Assembly (NCBI RefSeq): GCF_012689525.1 | Contig: NZ_CP051514.1 | Coordinates: forward strand, 744,001 to 808,000 | Source of the DNA: Paraburkholderia aromaticivorans | Lineage (GTDB): Bacteria > Pseudomonadota > Gammaproteobacteria > Burkholderiales > Burkholderiaceae | Length of the DNA: 64,000 nt | Reading direction: 5' to 3' | Shown: positions 16,469 to 25,180 of the stretch, piece after piece | Numbering within the stretch: the first letter of the stretch is position 1 | Layout of the letters: every line of letters starts with the position of its first letter | Position numbers and translations under genes: made by a program | The notes under the pieces: model-generated | The model's database searches: none | What the model was told of the DNA's origin: nothing | What the model saw: only the letters and a program-made list of their open reading frames with translations

Positions 16469-17125
16469 TTAATCCTTGGTTTGCCGTTGATTGACTTCTT
16501 CTATGCCAAGCCGAACAAGTTCGGCCAAAGATGTCATGCGCAGTTTTTCGCGAATATGTGCTCGATGAACTTCGACAGTCTTGTGGCTGATACCCAACGC
16601 AATCGCAATCAATTTCGACGAATTTCCCTTTATTAGAAGTTCGAAAACCTCTCGTTCCCTTGCAGAAAGCTGTTTCAGAAGTTCCGAAGTCTGAGAATGA
16701 TTTTTGGCCTGCTGATGGAGTTGGCAGCTGATTTTCAATGCTTCCGAAACCTTATCAATCAATTGTTGATCGTTATACGGTTTCTCAAGAAAATCATAAG
16801 CGCCACTTTTTAGCGCACGCACGGTCATTGGAATATCACCATGAGCCGTGAGGAATATGATGGGCAATCTGAACCCTGTGGCGCGCAGGCTCTCCTGAAG
16901 TTCGAATCCTCCCATCTGCGGCATGCGAACATCCAGGAGCAGACATCCCGGAACGTTCGGCTTGGCGGCGGAGAGAAATTCCCGACCATTCGCATAGACT
17001 TCAACGGTGTGGCCGACAGATTCTAACAGCCAGCGAAGCGATACTCGGACCGATTCGTCGTCATCGACGATGTAAACTATCTTTCGGGATTCAGGTAAAT
17101 TGTAATGGGTGGTGGCAGTATTCAT
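16469..17125 (-). CDS. FixJ/NarL-family response regulator, module 2
   Basis: 218 residues. The receiver domain has DDD at 21-23, D65 (LLLDVRMP) and K115 (EKPYND). The FixJ/LuxR helix-turn-helix has LSAREREVFELL and KTVEVHRAHIREKL. Its start at ATG 17125 gives the same N-terminus length as the module 1 regulator; a longer start at 17182 is possible. The gene is divergent from the amidase gene. The kinase at 21109-22593 is its likely partner. The recognition helix is nearly identical to that of the module 1 regulator, which predicts overlapping target sites. Confidence 0.9.
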   Translation of the reverse strand: MNTATTHYNLPESRKIVYIVDDDESVRVSLRWLLESVGHTVEVYANGREFLSAAKPNVPGCLLLDVRMPQMGGFELQESLRATGFRLPIIFLTAHGDIPMTVRALKSGAYDFLEKPYNDQQLIDKVSEALKISCQLHQQAKNHSQTSELLKQLSAREREVFELLIKGNSSKLIAIALGISHKTVEVHRAHIREKLRMTSLAELVRLGIEEVNQRQTKD

Positions 17126-17272
17126 GGGGATCCCGCAGACAGCAAGTAGATCTAGCCTGCCCGTTCGGCAGTGCAACGACATGCAGAATTATAGCAGTCG
17201 GATGGCCCAGCAAAAATATAGCTTTTAATCGAGGAACGCACTGGTTAATTTTATTAATAAGGGTTTTCACTG

Positions 17273-17288
17273 TAAGTGACCCTTCTTA
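17273..17288 (+). promoter_or_regulatory. FixJ-type box upstream of the amidase gene, module 2
   Basis: TAAGTGACCCTTCTTA is palindromic at its ends (TAAG...CTTA), as is the S. meliloti fixK site. A TAGTTG follows 21 bp from its first base (17294). The amidase start is at 17381. Confidence 0.55.
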
Positions 17289-17380
17289 TTGGGTAGTTGT
17301 TCAGGCTTATATCCAATGGCATTGCGGCTATTTATGATGAAGTTTCATCACTTCAACGAACTATTGAGAGTGGACTGTAT

Positions 17381-18712
17381 ATGGCTACGCCGCATAGCAC
17401 TGTAGAATCATCCGAAGCTCAAGACCTGATTGATGTTACTACCTATACGAGAGGGACGATCGGTCCCTCGATAAAAATGCTCGGGCCTCTGCGCGATGGC
17501 GGCACCATCATAGCCGGTACTCCGCCGGGCTGTTGGGGGCCCATGATTACCCCGATTTTCCAGGGCGGTCATGAAGTCTCGCAGCCCGTTTTCATTGAAG
17601 GCGCTGACGTGGGAGATGCTGTCGCAATCCACATCGAGCGATGCGAACCGACCTCGCTGGCGACGTCATCGGGGGTGATGACGTTCGTGGACGGGCGGTA
17701 TCTGGGCGACCCGTTTGTCGCGAAGCAATGCTCGAGTTGCGGTACCGAGGCTCCCGCCAGTCATATCGAAGGCATCGGCGACGAGGCCATTCATTGCGAC
17801 GTGTGTGGCGCGGAGGTGAGCGCATTTCGCTTCAGCAACGGCTACGTGATCGTTCTCGACAAGGAGCATGGCGTCTCTCTGACCGTGAACAAAAGCATAG
17901 CGGACAGACTCGCGCGTACGCCGAATGAGAGCGCGTTGATTCCGCCGAGTTCGGAGCAGCACTCGATTCTTGCGCTGGCGCGAGCCGACTTCGATGGTTT
18001 GGGTGCGCATATGCGTCCGTTTCTGGGAAATATTGGTACGACCCCAGCCGTCGATATGCCGGATTCGCACAACGCAGGTGATTTTGGCTCCTTCCTCAAG
18101 GGCGCGCCACACGCCTTTGGATTGACGCCCGAAGTGCTGCAGGCGGCGAAAACCGACGGGCACATGGATACCAACTCGGTCCGCGACGGCGCCATTTTGG
18201 TTTGCCCCGTCAAGGTCCCCGGTGCGGGCGTCTATATGGGCGACATGCATGCGCAGCAGGGCAACGGAGAAATTGCCGGTCATGCCACCGACGTCTCCGG
18301 CATTACCCGGGTTCGAGTCGATGTGATCAAGGGCCTGATGCTCGATGGTCCGATCCTGTTTCAGCGCCTCGATGATCTGCCACCGATGGCTCGCCCATTT
18401 AGCGCGGAGCAGCGACAGCATCTTCGCCGGCTCGCCGATAAATACGGGCAAAAGGACATTGAGGAGAACGCGCCGATCACCTTCATTGGCTCGGCGGAAA
18501 ACCTCAACGACGCCACAAAGAACGGCCTGCAGCGTGCTGCGGACGTTACCGGGTTGCCCTATGACGAAATCCTGAATCGCGCCACGATCGCCGGGTCTAT
18601 CGAAATTAGCCGCTTGCCGGGCGTGATACGGGTGACGTTCATGTGCCCTCTGTCGATCCTCGACAAGATCGGCCTCGGGAAAATCGCCCGCGCGCAGTAC
18701 GGAATTCAATAA
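17381..18712 (+). CDS. Acetamidase/formamidase (FmdA_AmdA family) with zinc ribbon, module 2
   Basis: 443 residues. ATG 17381 follows GAGAGTGGA; the upstream frame to 17297 has no homology with module 1 and crosses the promoter box. It keeps all family landmarks (GCWGPMITPIF, TSLATSSGVM, MPDSHNAGDFG, DGHMDTNSVRDG, YMGDMHAQQGNGEIAGHATD) and the central four-cysteine ribbon (KQCSSCGTEAP, HCDVCGAEV). The predicted reaction is short-chain amide hydrolysis. It is transcribed in the same direction as the Rieske alpha gene but separated from it by 235 bp with its own candidate box, unlike the tight operon of module 1. Confidence 0.9.
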   Translation: MATPHSTVESSEAQDLIDVTTYTRGTIGPSIKMLGPLRDGGTIIAGTPPGCWGPMITPIFQGGHEVSQPVFIEGADVGDAVAIHIERCEPTSLATSSGVMTFVDGRYLGDPFVAKQCSSCGTEAPASHIEGIGDEAIHCDVCGAEVSAFRFSNGYVIVLDKEHGVSLTVNKSIADRLARTPNESALIPPSSEQHSILALARADFDGLGAHMRPFLGNIGTTPAVDMPDSHNAGDFGSFLKGAPHAFGLTPEVLQAAKTDGHMDTNSVRDGAILVCPVKVPGAGVYMGDMHAQQGNGEIAGHATDVSGITRVRVDVIKGLMLDGPILFQRLDDLPPMARPFSAEQRQHLRRLADKYGQKDIEENAPITFIGSAENLNDATKNGLQRAADVTGLPYDEILNRATIAGSIEISRLPGVIRVTFMCPLSILDKIGLGKIARAQYGIQ

Positions 18713-18738
18713 AGACGGTCACGAGCCACGCACAGCTG

Positions 18739-18764
18739 TGTGACTCTCGAACCATCGAGTCACA
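18739..18764. repeat. Inverted repeat between the amidase and oxygenase genes, module 2
   Basis: TGTGACTC and GAGTCACA are perfect 8-bp inverted arms around a 10-bp loop, with no T tract. It could be an operator or a hairpin that trims read-through from the amidase gene. Confidence 0.4.
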
Positions 18765-18780
18765 TCGCTTGGCGGCTCAA

Positions 18781-18796
18781 TAAGTAGATCTTCGTA
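18781..18796 (+). promoter_or_regulatory. Candidate FixJ-type box upstream of the oxygenase operon, module 2
   Basis: TAAGTAGATCTTCGTA fits TAAG-N10-TA and lies 167 bp upstream of the alpha subunit start. There is no clear second half site, so it is weaker than the others. Confidence 0.4.
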
Positions 18797-18947
18797 GATC
18801 GATATCGATTGCTCCGGATGTTGCGGAGAAATGGAACCAGATACTGTGGTGACAGCCTTCCAATCGAAGGTCGATCAATAACTATTGACGCCAGAGCTCA
18901 GGAAGTTCAGCTGTCAGTTTACTTGCAAATACAGAGGAGTCGCTAAA

Positions 18948-20201
18948 ATGGAAACCGTGCAAGATCTGCAAGGATCTTCAAAGCGAACGCTGCCGATCCA
19001 CTCGACGGAAGAGATCCGTCAAATGCTGGGGACCAAACCCGTGAATCTCGACATCATTCGGGATCCGGCGGTCTACAGGCAGGAGCAGGAAAAGATCTTC
19101 CGCCGGACCTGGCTGAAAGTGGCCACGACCTGGGAGGTGGCCAATCCTGGCGACTGGAAGGTCAAGGAGCTGGCTGTCTGTGATGCCTCGGTCATCATTG
19201 CGCGTGGCAAAGACGGCGTAATCCGGGCGTTCCATAACGTCTGTACTCACCGCGGCAATAAAGTCATTCCGACCACGGAGTTCGAGACGTTTGGCCACTC
19301 GCGCGCCAACGTCATGACATGCCGATTCCACGGATGGGTGTTCGGTACGAATGGCGATCTGCGCTCGGTGCCCATGAAGGAGGAGTTTGCGGAGATCGAT
19401 ACCAAGTGTCTTAGCCTTCGGGAAATCCAGTGCGACGTGTGGGAAGGCTTCGTTTTCATCAACTTTGACAGGAAACCGGAACAGTCACTGAAGGAATACC
19501 TGGGTGGTTTCGGGGAGCTGTTTGCTGGCTATCCCTACGCGGAATCGACCACGGCCTATCGCTATTCGACGGTGCTCGACTGCAACTGGAAGGTTGCCCT
19601 GTATGCCTTCAGTGAAGGCTATCACGTGCCCACGATCCACGCGGGTTCCTTGCCTGGCTTTTCCGGTATCGAGCACACCAATTACCGGATTCTGGGTCCC
19701 CATGCGTCGTCGGCCATCTATGGCGGCGGGATGGATACGGCAGATTCGACGCAGAAATTTGCCACGCTGCTGCATGGCGCCGAGACCCATAAGCCTCATC
19801 CTGAGCAGTTGCCGAGTGGCATCAACCCGGCAGGTCGTTCCGATTTCCAGTTCGAGCTGCCGTCGGTGTTTCCCAATTTCATCATCCATCTCGCCTCGGG
19901 TTGCGGCTACCCCGGATTGTCGTACTTCACGCATCAGTTTTGGCCGCTGGGTCATGGCAAGACGCTGTGGGAAGGCATCAATTACTTCAAGCCGGCGCAG
20001 AACGCCGCTGAAGACATCGCGCAGCGCCATGTCAACGCGCTGCATCGCAATGCATGGCTTGAGGATACCGCCACGATGGAAGACACGTTCTTCGGCATCA
20101 TGTCGGGCGCCATCGACGAAATGCATCTGATGGATCGTGAGTTCCTGATTCGACATGGTGTCGAAACGCTTAACCGTTATCTCAGCGAGGTGGAGGCATG
20201 A
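18948..20201 (+). CDS. Rieske [2Fe-2S] aromatic-ring-hydroxylating oxygenase alpha subunit, module 2
   Basis: 417 residues. ATG 18948 has AGAGGAG upstream, which decides against the longer frame from 18885. The Rieske ligands are C99-x-H101 (CTHRGN) and C125-x2-H128 (CRFHGW). The mononuclear iron site is FSEGYHVPTIHAG with H226 and H231. It is about 16 residues longer than the module 1 enzyme and clearly diverged, so the two may act on related but different substrates. It overlaps the next gene at ATGA, which implies translational coupling. Confidence 0.93.
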   Translation: METVQDLQGSSKRTLPIHSTEEIRQMLGTKPVNLDIIRDPAVYRQEQEKIFRRTWLKVATTWEVANPGDWKVKELAVCDASVIIARGKDGVIRAFHNVCTHRGNKVIPTTEFETFGHSRANVMTCRFHGWVFGTNGDLRSVPMKEEFAEIDTKCLSLREIQCDVWEGFVFINFDRKPEQSLKEYLGGFGELFAGYPYAESTTAYRYSTVLDCNWKVALYAFSEGYHVPTIHAGSLPGFSGIEHTNYRILGPHASSAIYGGGMDTADSTQKFATLLHGAETHKPHPEQLPSGINPAGRSDFQFELPSVFPNFIIHLASGCGYPGLSYFTHQFWPLGHGKTLWEGINYFKPAQNAAEDIAQRHVNALHRNAWLEDTATMEDTFFGIMSGAIDEMHLMDREFLIRHGVETLNRYLSEVEA

Positions 20202-20542
20202 TGACCGAGTTCAAACTTCCGGAAGCTTTTGCGGATCTGACCGAAACCGCGGCCTTTTGGGCGAAGCCGACCGAATATCAACGCAGCACGCTGCGCTGGA
20301 ACGCAAGTAAAGAGGATTTTGCGGTTCTTTACAACACGATCATGCCGCGCCTCGACGCGATTCTGTCATACATGGAATCCCTCCCTGTGAAACCGGTGCA
20401 AGAGGAGGACCGGAATCTGTACTGGCTGGCCTGTGCCTTTGCGGAAGCCTCACCGCATCACGAACTTTATGAGGGCAGCGCGCAGGTGCCTCACAGTTTC
20501 GTAGCTGAACGATTTGTTGCCGCGCATGGCAACGCATCCTGA
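20201..20542 (+). CDS. Conserved ~113-residue protein of the Rieske module, module 2
   Basis: 113 residues from ATG 20201, 4 nt after GGAGG; the ATG three bases earlier is almost on top of the ribosome site. It matches the module 1 protein at 7053 in length, position and core motifs (LYNTIMPRLDAILSYMESLP, then SPHHELYEGSAQVPHSFVAE). No known domain is recognised. Overlap with the alpha-subunit stop suggests fixed stoichiometry with it. Confidence 0.78.
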   Translation: MTEFKLPEAFADLTETAAFWAKPTEYQRSTLRWNASKEDFAVLYNTIMPRLDAILSYMESLPVKPVQEEDRNLYWLACAFAEASPHHELYEGSAQVPHSFVAERFVAAHGNAS

Positions 20543-20551
20543 GGATCGCAG

Positions 20552-21031
20552 ATGAATCCGGAGCTCACCAGGAGAATCGAGCGACTTGAGGCCGAGTCGG
20601 GGATTCAGGCACTGATCGCCCGGCTGGCACGCGCGTTCGATGATGGTCCTTCGCGCGAGGGCTTGCTGAGCGTGTTTGCGAAGGATGCAGTTTTCCAGAT
20701 CGATCAATATGGCGTGCTGACCGGGGCGGAGGCCATTGCCGACGGCGTGGTCTCGAATTCGGAGGCAGGCTTTCGATGGACCTTGCACTTCTTGGTGTCT
20801 CCGATCATTACGCTGAACGATGACTGCAAGAGCGGCGCCGTCGAATTTATGCTTTTCGAGCCGGCGACTGCTGGTAGCGGGCAAGCGTACTGGATTGGAG
20901 GTCGATACACCGCAGATGTCGTCTATGCAGGTGAGACGTGGCGATTCCAACGGCTTGAGTTGTCGGCGGAATTGATTTCCCGCTACGACGAGGGCTGGCG
21001 CAGCAAGCCGGACTCGTTGGCAAAGGCCTGA
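20552..21031 (+). CDS. NTF2/SnoaL-fold protein, probable oxygenase beta-like subunit, module 2
   Basis: 159 residues behind GAGGATCGCAG. It has the same layout as the module 1 protein: helix RRIERLEAESGIQALIARLA, then EGLLSVFAKDAVFQID, WTLHFLVSPII and YWIGGRYTADVVY. The fold and size match beta subunits of ring-hydroxylating oxygenases, which supports an alpha-beta enzyme; a separate catalytic role cannot be excluded. It is the last gene of the three-gene operon and converges with the kinase gene. Confidence 0.75.
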   Translation: MNPELTRRIERLEAESGIQALIARLARAFDDGPSREGLLSVFAKDAVFQIDQYGVLTGAEAIADGVVSNSEAGFRWTLHFLVSPIITLNDDCKSGAVEFMLFEPATAGSGQAYWIGGRYTADVVYAGETWRFQRLELSAELISRYDEGWRSKPDSLAKA

Positions 21032-21108
21032 GTCCGGCAATCACTGGAAAACTGCTCCCCAGCGTGTGTTTCACCAATGCCTGGCTCGCTCCCGTTACAT
21101 GGATCGAG

Positions 21109-22593
21109 TCAGGCATTTCTGCATCCGGCGATGATCGGAAGTGCAAATGAAAATCGGGTACCAGCGGCCCCCGTTCGCTCTGAATTCAGACTGCCACCAT
21201 GCGATTCCATAATCGAATGGCACAGCAACAGACCAATTCCGACGCCTTGCTCCTTGGTAGTAAAGAAATCGCCGTTGCGCCGCCTGACGGTGTCGCCCGC
21301 CACGCCTTTTCCACTGTCTTCCACGGAAATGATAATTTCCTTGCCTTCCCGCTTTGTGGTGATCAGCAAGCGACGGTTTTCCTCTGGCAAATCGGCCATC
21401 GCCTCAATACCGTTAACGGCGAGGTTGGTAATCACCTGCTGTATCAATACATCATCACATTCGACCAGTGCATCATCGACGATGTCGATGAATGGCATGA
21501 CCGAGTCCTGTGCGGCCCGGATTTCGATAAAGCACCCGATTCCTTCAACGATTGCACGTACCGAGTGAACCCGCCGCGACGTGGTCCGATTGGCGGTGAA
21601 ATTCCGTATCGAATGCACAATGCGGCCGGCGCGCTCCAACTCTTTCTGGGCTAGGTCCAGGGCGACATTGATCTCCGAGACGCTACCTCCGGCCTCAAGG
21701 CGCCGTCGACAGCCTGCAAAGAAATTAACTGCGGCACATAACGGTTGATTGACCTCGTGGGCTAGCGCGGCAGCCGTCTCACCAGCAATGGATAGTCGCG
21801 CGTAGTGATTGATTTGGCGCTCATATTCTCTTGCAGTTTCCTCCTGCTGAACGCGAGCGGTCACGTCGCGGAAGTTCACCAGAATTGCACCAAATAGCGG
21901 ATCGCTCAGAAGATTTTTGAATACCGCTTCGTGATTCCTCCATTTTCCATCGCGATGCAATATCTTGTATTCGAACGTGCCGCCGGTAAGCTTCGCGCGT
22001 CGCACTTTGGCGAGAATGGAGACCGCCTTTTTCGAATCGCTTACGTCTAGGAAGTCGAAAATTGACCTCCCGATGGCTGATCTGGCGCGATATCCCAGGA
22101 TACCCCTGAGCGATTCACCTACATATTGAATGCCCCCCGTTTCATTGATAAGCGCGACGCCGTCGGACGAATTCCGGCTGAGTTCTTCAAAATAACGTCC
22201 CCGTTCACGCAGTCGAGCTTCCGCGAGCCGACGCTCAGAAATATCTCTAGAGATTGCCAGCACCATCGGGGTGGCGGCGCCCTTAATCAGTTTAAGGTTT
22301 CCCTCGATCGGAATTATCTTCCCGGTGCTGTGGCGGATATGCCATTCGTAATTGAACAGCCCACCAAGCCGTGCCGCACTTTGAATGTAATTAATGGCGG
22401 TATCCAGGTTGTAGATTTCGTCCCCGGCTGATAGCTGCCCAATAGTCATCGAGCTCAGCTCTCTCACAGTGCGTCCAAACAGTCGGCAGGCCGCCTCGTT
22501 CGCTTCGAGGATGGCGCCAGTGACGCCGTCGTGAATCAGCATTGAGTCATTGGCGTGCTTGAAGACTTCGTAATAATTTAGCTGCAGTGACAT
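21109..22593 (-). CDS. Soluble PAS-domain sensor histidine kinase, module 2
   Basis: 494 residues, intact. PAS 1 (about 8-110) and PAS 2 (about 130-250) are each followed by PAC-like segments (ISRDISERRLAEARLRERGR, NFRDVTARVQQEE). The H-box is AALAHEVNQPLCAAVNFFAG, the N-box VITNLAVNGIEAM, and the ATP-lid region EQGVGIGLLLCHSIMESHGG. There are no membrane helices. It probably phosphorylates the regulator at 16469; the signal, perhaps the pathway substrate, is unknown. It gives the intact model for the frameshifted 5' end of the module 1 kinase. Confidence 0.9.
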   Translation of the reverse strand: MSLQLNYYEVFKHANDSMLIHDGVTGAILEANEAACRLFGRTVRELSSMTIGQLSAGDEIYNLDTAINYIQSAARLGGLFNYEWHIRHSTGKIIPIEGNLKLIKGAATPMVLAISRDISERRLAEARLRERGRYFEELSRNSSDGVALINETGGIQYVGESLRGILGYRARSAIGRSIFDFLDVSDSKKAVSILAKVRRAKLTGGTFEYKILHRDGKWRNHEAVFKNLLSDPLFGAILVNFRDVTARVQQEETAREYERQINHYARLSIAGETAAALAHEVNQPLCAAVNFFAGCRRRLEAGGSVSEINVALDLAQKELERAGRIVHSIRNFTANRTTSRRVHSVRAIVEGIGCFIEIRAAQDSVMPFIDIVDDALVECDDVLIQQVITNLAVNGIEAMADLPEENRRLLITTKREGKEIIISVEDSGKGVAGDTVRRRNGDFFTTKEQGVGIGLLLCHSIMESHGGSLNSERTGAAGTRFSFALPIIAGCRNA

Positions 22594-23068
22594 TTCAATT
22601 CCAATCTGTCAAGCCCGTATTTTCTCTAGGGCGATGTCGCGTTTTCGGGTAATCCCGCCTCTCTAACGCTTCACCCGATCGTCCGACCCATAGGGTGATA
22701 AGTAAGTGTACCTATATCGCTAAATATTGAACGCAATGTTCGACATTGTGCGGCCAACTTATCATAAATCACGCTGATCTCGCTGCGATTTTTAACCCGA
22801 AACGTCTCGTGAGCGGCGCAATGGAGACGTAGAGATTCATCCAAATTTTGGTCAACTTTCGAAACGAACCCAAGTGTATCTGTTTGGTATAACACAACGT
22901 TCCAGCTACCGGCTCGCATCCGCTGCTCGAAGGTTCGTTCGACCCGTACGGCGCGGATGCATCAGGCGATCAAAACCTCAGCATTGTTCGAGTGGGTATG
23001 CGGACGGTTTTCTAAAAGTCTGATCCGCAATGACTTGTTTAATCCCTGTTTTTTATTGGTGAGACACC
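22594..23068. other. Divergent intergenic region between the kinase and the permease, module 2
   Basis: AT-richer than the neighbours. I see no convincing gene; an 82-codon minus-strand frame (22671-22919) has no family signal. It holds a candidate FixJ-type box at 22699-22714 (next entry) and must contain promoters for both flanking genes. Confidence 0.5.
22699..22714 (+). promoter_or_regulatory. Candidate FixJ-type box in the kinase-permease intergenic region
   Basis: TAAGTAAGTGTACCTA fits TAAG-N10-TA, with CGCTAAATA beginning near 22719, similar to the second half (CGCTAAGCA) of the module 1 ferredoxin box. It is 355 bp from the permease start, so a role for the permease is less certain. 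Confidence 0.4.
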
Positions 23069-24511
23069 ATGAACAATACATCTATTGCTGAATCTCGGAG
23101 CGAAGATCACGCACTAAATTCAGTTCCCGACGCCGAACGGAAGGGCTGGGTGGCCTTGAGTTGGACCACCACTGGCCTGGTCACCGGGCTGGTGCAGCTA
23201 TTTCTGGGTGCACTGATTACCTTTGTTGCGGGCTTCAAGGTTGCTCTGGCGGCCGGCATTCTGGTTACCGTCGTGGGTGCCTTGATGGGCTGGGGATGCG
23301 GGCACATCGCTTACCGCTCCGGTCTTTCCTCGACGGTTTTGTCGAGAAAGTTTGGCTTCGGCCACAAAGGCTCCATCGTTTCGTCCGTGATCTTTGCCTT
23401 CATGATCATTGGTTTTCTGGCGATCGAAAATGCCTTGTTGTATAGCGGCTTCGTCTTCTATTTCCACCTCCACGACACGATCACCACGCGGGTTGTCGTC
23501 TATGGCCTGATGACCTTCGCGTGGGTGCTGTTGACCGCCTACGGGTTCAATCTGGTCGCGCGCGTCTCAACCTATACGCTTGCCGCGTTCCTGGTTGTGC
23601 TGGCGTATATCACGTATCTGGTGATCTCGGGATCGTCCGAGTCGCTGTCAACGGTCGCTTCGTTTCCGTCGCAATTCCCTGCAGCTGCGTTGCAGGGGAT
23701 GGGCATCACTTCGGAATGGGGCAAATTTATTTTTGCCGTCAATATGCTGATCGGTTCGGCCGGGGCGCTCGCGCTGGTGGATGCTGACATCGGTCGATAT
23801 GCCAAGCGTTCCCGCGATATTGGTATCGCAGCCTTGTTCGGCAATGTGGCGATGGACATTTTCATGCTGTCGCTCGGCGGCATCATCATGCATGCCGGTG
23901 CGGCGCAACTGATCGCGTACTACCAAAGCAATGGCATGTCGCTCGAGGCCGCGCAACAAGCTTCGCTGGCTGGTCCGGACAGCATCACGGCGGCGTTTAT
24001 CGTGTTTTCGGGTGGCTTCGGTGCGCTGCTGATGGTGCTTGCGCAAAGCAAAACCCAGGTGCTGAACACCTATAGCGCCTCTCTGTCGCTGTCGAATCTC
24101 GCGGACGTGCTGAGCGGATGGCGGCCGGGCCGCATCCTGTTCGTCGTCGTTGCGAACATCATCGGCCTCGTGATGCTGTATGGAAAGCTCCTGTCACTCG
24201 TGAACTCCTATGTGACGCTGCTTGGCGTTCTGACCACCGCGTTTGCCGGCGTGATCATTGCCGACTACTTCATTGTCCGACCGCAGCAGAGAAAGCAGGG
24301 CACAGAGCCGAAGACCGTTGATGCCTGCAATTTTGCCGGCGTCGCGACCACGGTCATTGCCTTCGTCCTGTCGCACTGGGTGCTGAACACAATCGTGCCG
24401 ATCGAATTTGTGACGACGGTGACGGTGTGTCTGATCGTCTATCCGGTGCTGCGTTTATGGGTGCTGCGACCGTCACTGTCTCTGGTGGGAGGCGACCCAC
24501 GAGGCGCTTAA
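23069..24511 (+). CDS. NCS1-family cytosine/purine-type permease, module 2
   Basis: 480 residues with about 12 hydrophobic segments. The N-terminus DAERKGWVALSWTTTG and the first helices (VQLFLGALITFVAGF) align with the module 1 permease at 3728. The family imports nucleobases and related N-heterocycles by cation symport. It follows a GGTGAG ribosome site. Here it stands alone, without a porin. The following 100 bp contain no terminator hairpin I could find before the muconate cycloisomerase-like remnant. Confidence 0.9.
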   Translation: MNNTSIAESRSEDHALNSVPDAERKGWVALSWTTTGLVTGLVQLFLGALITFVAGFKVALAAGILVTVVGALMGWGCGHIAYRSGLSSTVLSRKFGFGHKGSIVSSVIFAFMIIGFLAIENALLYSGFVFYFHLHDTITTRVVVYGLMTFAWVLLTAYGFNLVARVSTYTLAAFLVVLAYITYLVISGSSESLSTVASFPSQFPAAALQGMGITSEWGKFIFAVNMLIGSAGALALVDADIGRYAKRSRDIGIAALFGNVAMDIFMLSLGGIIMHAGAAQLIAYYQSNGMSLEAAQQASLAGPDSITAAFIVFSGGFGALLMVLAQSKTQVLNTYSASLSLSNLADVLSGWRPGRILFVVVANIIGLVMLYGKLLSLVNSYVTLLGVLTTAFAGVIIADYFIVRPQQRKQGTEPKTVDACNFAGVATTVIAFVLSHWVLNTIVPIEFVTTVTVCLIVYPVLRLWVLRPSLSLVGGDPRGA

Positions 24512-24618
24512 CCCATTGTTGGAACGGGCGCTGTGCCATCGGTGCAGATGCTGGGGGCGCGCCCGTTCCCATCAATACATTGACCATTCCTTCCGTACCA
24601 CTTCAATTCACTCCGGTC

Positions 24619-25180
24619 ATGACTGCACCGACGATCGAACGTATTGAAACCCGCCTCGTCGATTTGCCGACAATCCGTCCGCACAAGCTCTCAGTTGCCA
24701 CGATGGATGGGCACACGCTGATGCTCTTGAAGATCTATTGCAGCGATGGGGTGGTAAGGATTGGCGAGGGCACCCCGATTGCCGGCATGGCCTATTGGCC
24801 GGAAAGCCCGGAATCGATGAAGCTCGCGATCGATGCGTGTTCCGCACCGGCGATGATCGGCACGGATGCGACACGTATCGAGCGATTAATGGGGGACGTT
24901 GGCAAACTGCTGAAATTCACTCATTTTTCGAACAGTACGCTCGACACCGCGCTGCTCGATGCACACGGCAAGCGCCTGAGTGTGCCGGTCAGCGAACTAC
25001 TCGGTGGCCGCCACGTTGATCATGCTTATCCACGTACGTATGGATGTGAATATCCCGGGCGACATGGCGGCCGGGGTCGCCGACGAGATCAAGGCGCGCG
25101 AAAAAAAGCCTATTCACAGGAGCTGCAGCGTAGCGGCAAATGGGCGCCATATCTGGCGCTGGTGGGCGAATACGGGAATT
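24619..25180 (+). pseudogene. Muconate cycloisomerase-like (enolase superfamily) gene, truncated by IS6
   Basis: From ATG 24619 the protein begins TIERIETRLVDLPTIRPHKL, then CSDGVVRIGEGTPI and LDTALLDAHGKRLSVPVSEL LGGR, the N-terminal capping domain of CatB-type muconate/chloromuconate cycloisomerases. After LLGGRHVDH (about 25020) the frame degenerates and the IS6 end at 25181 follows, so the catalytic barrel is lost. Muconate cycloisomerases act in the beta-ketoadipate pathway on ring-cleaved catechols, so this may once have been a lower-pathway gene of module 2. Confidence 0.75.

Noticed and set aside
22671..22919. An 82-codon minus-strand frame upstream of the module 2 permease.
   Set aside because: No ribosome site or family signal; it covers a candidate regulatory box in an intergenic region.
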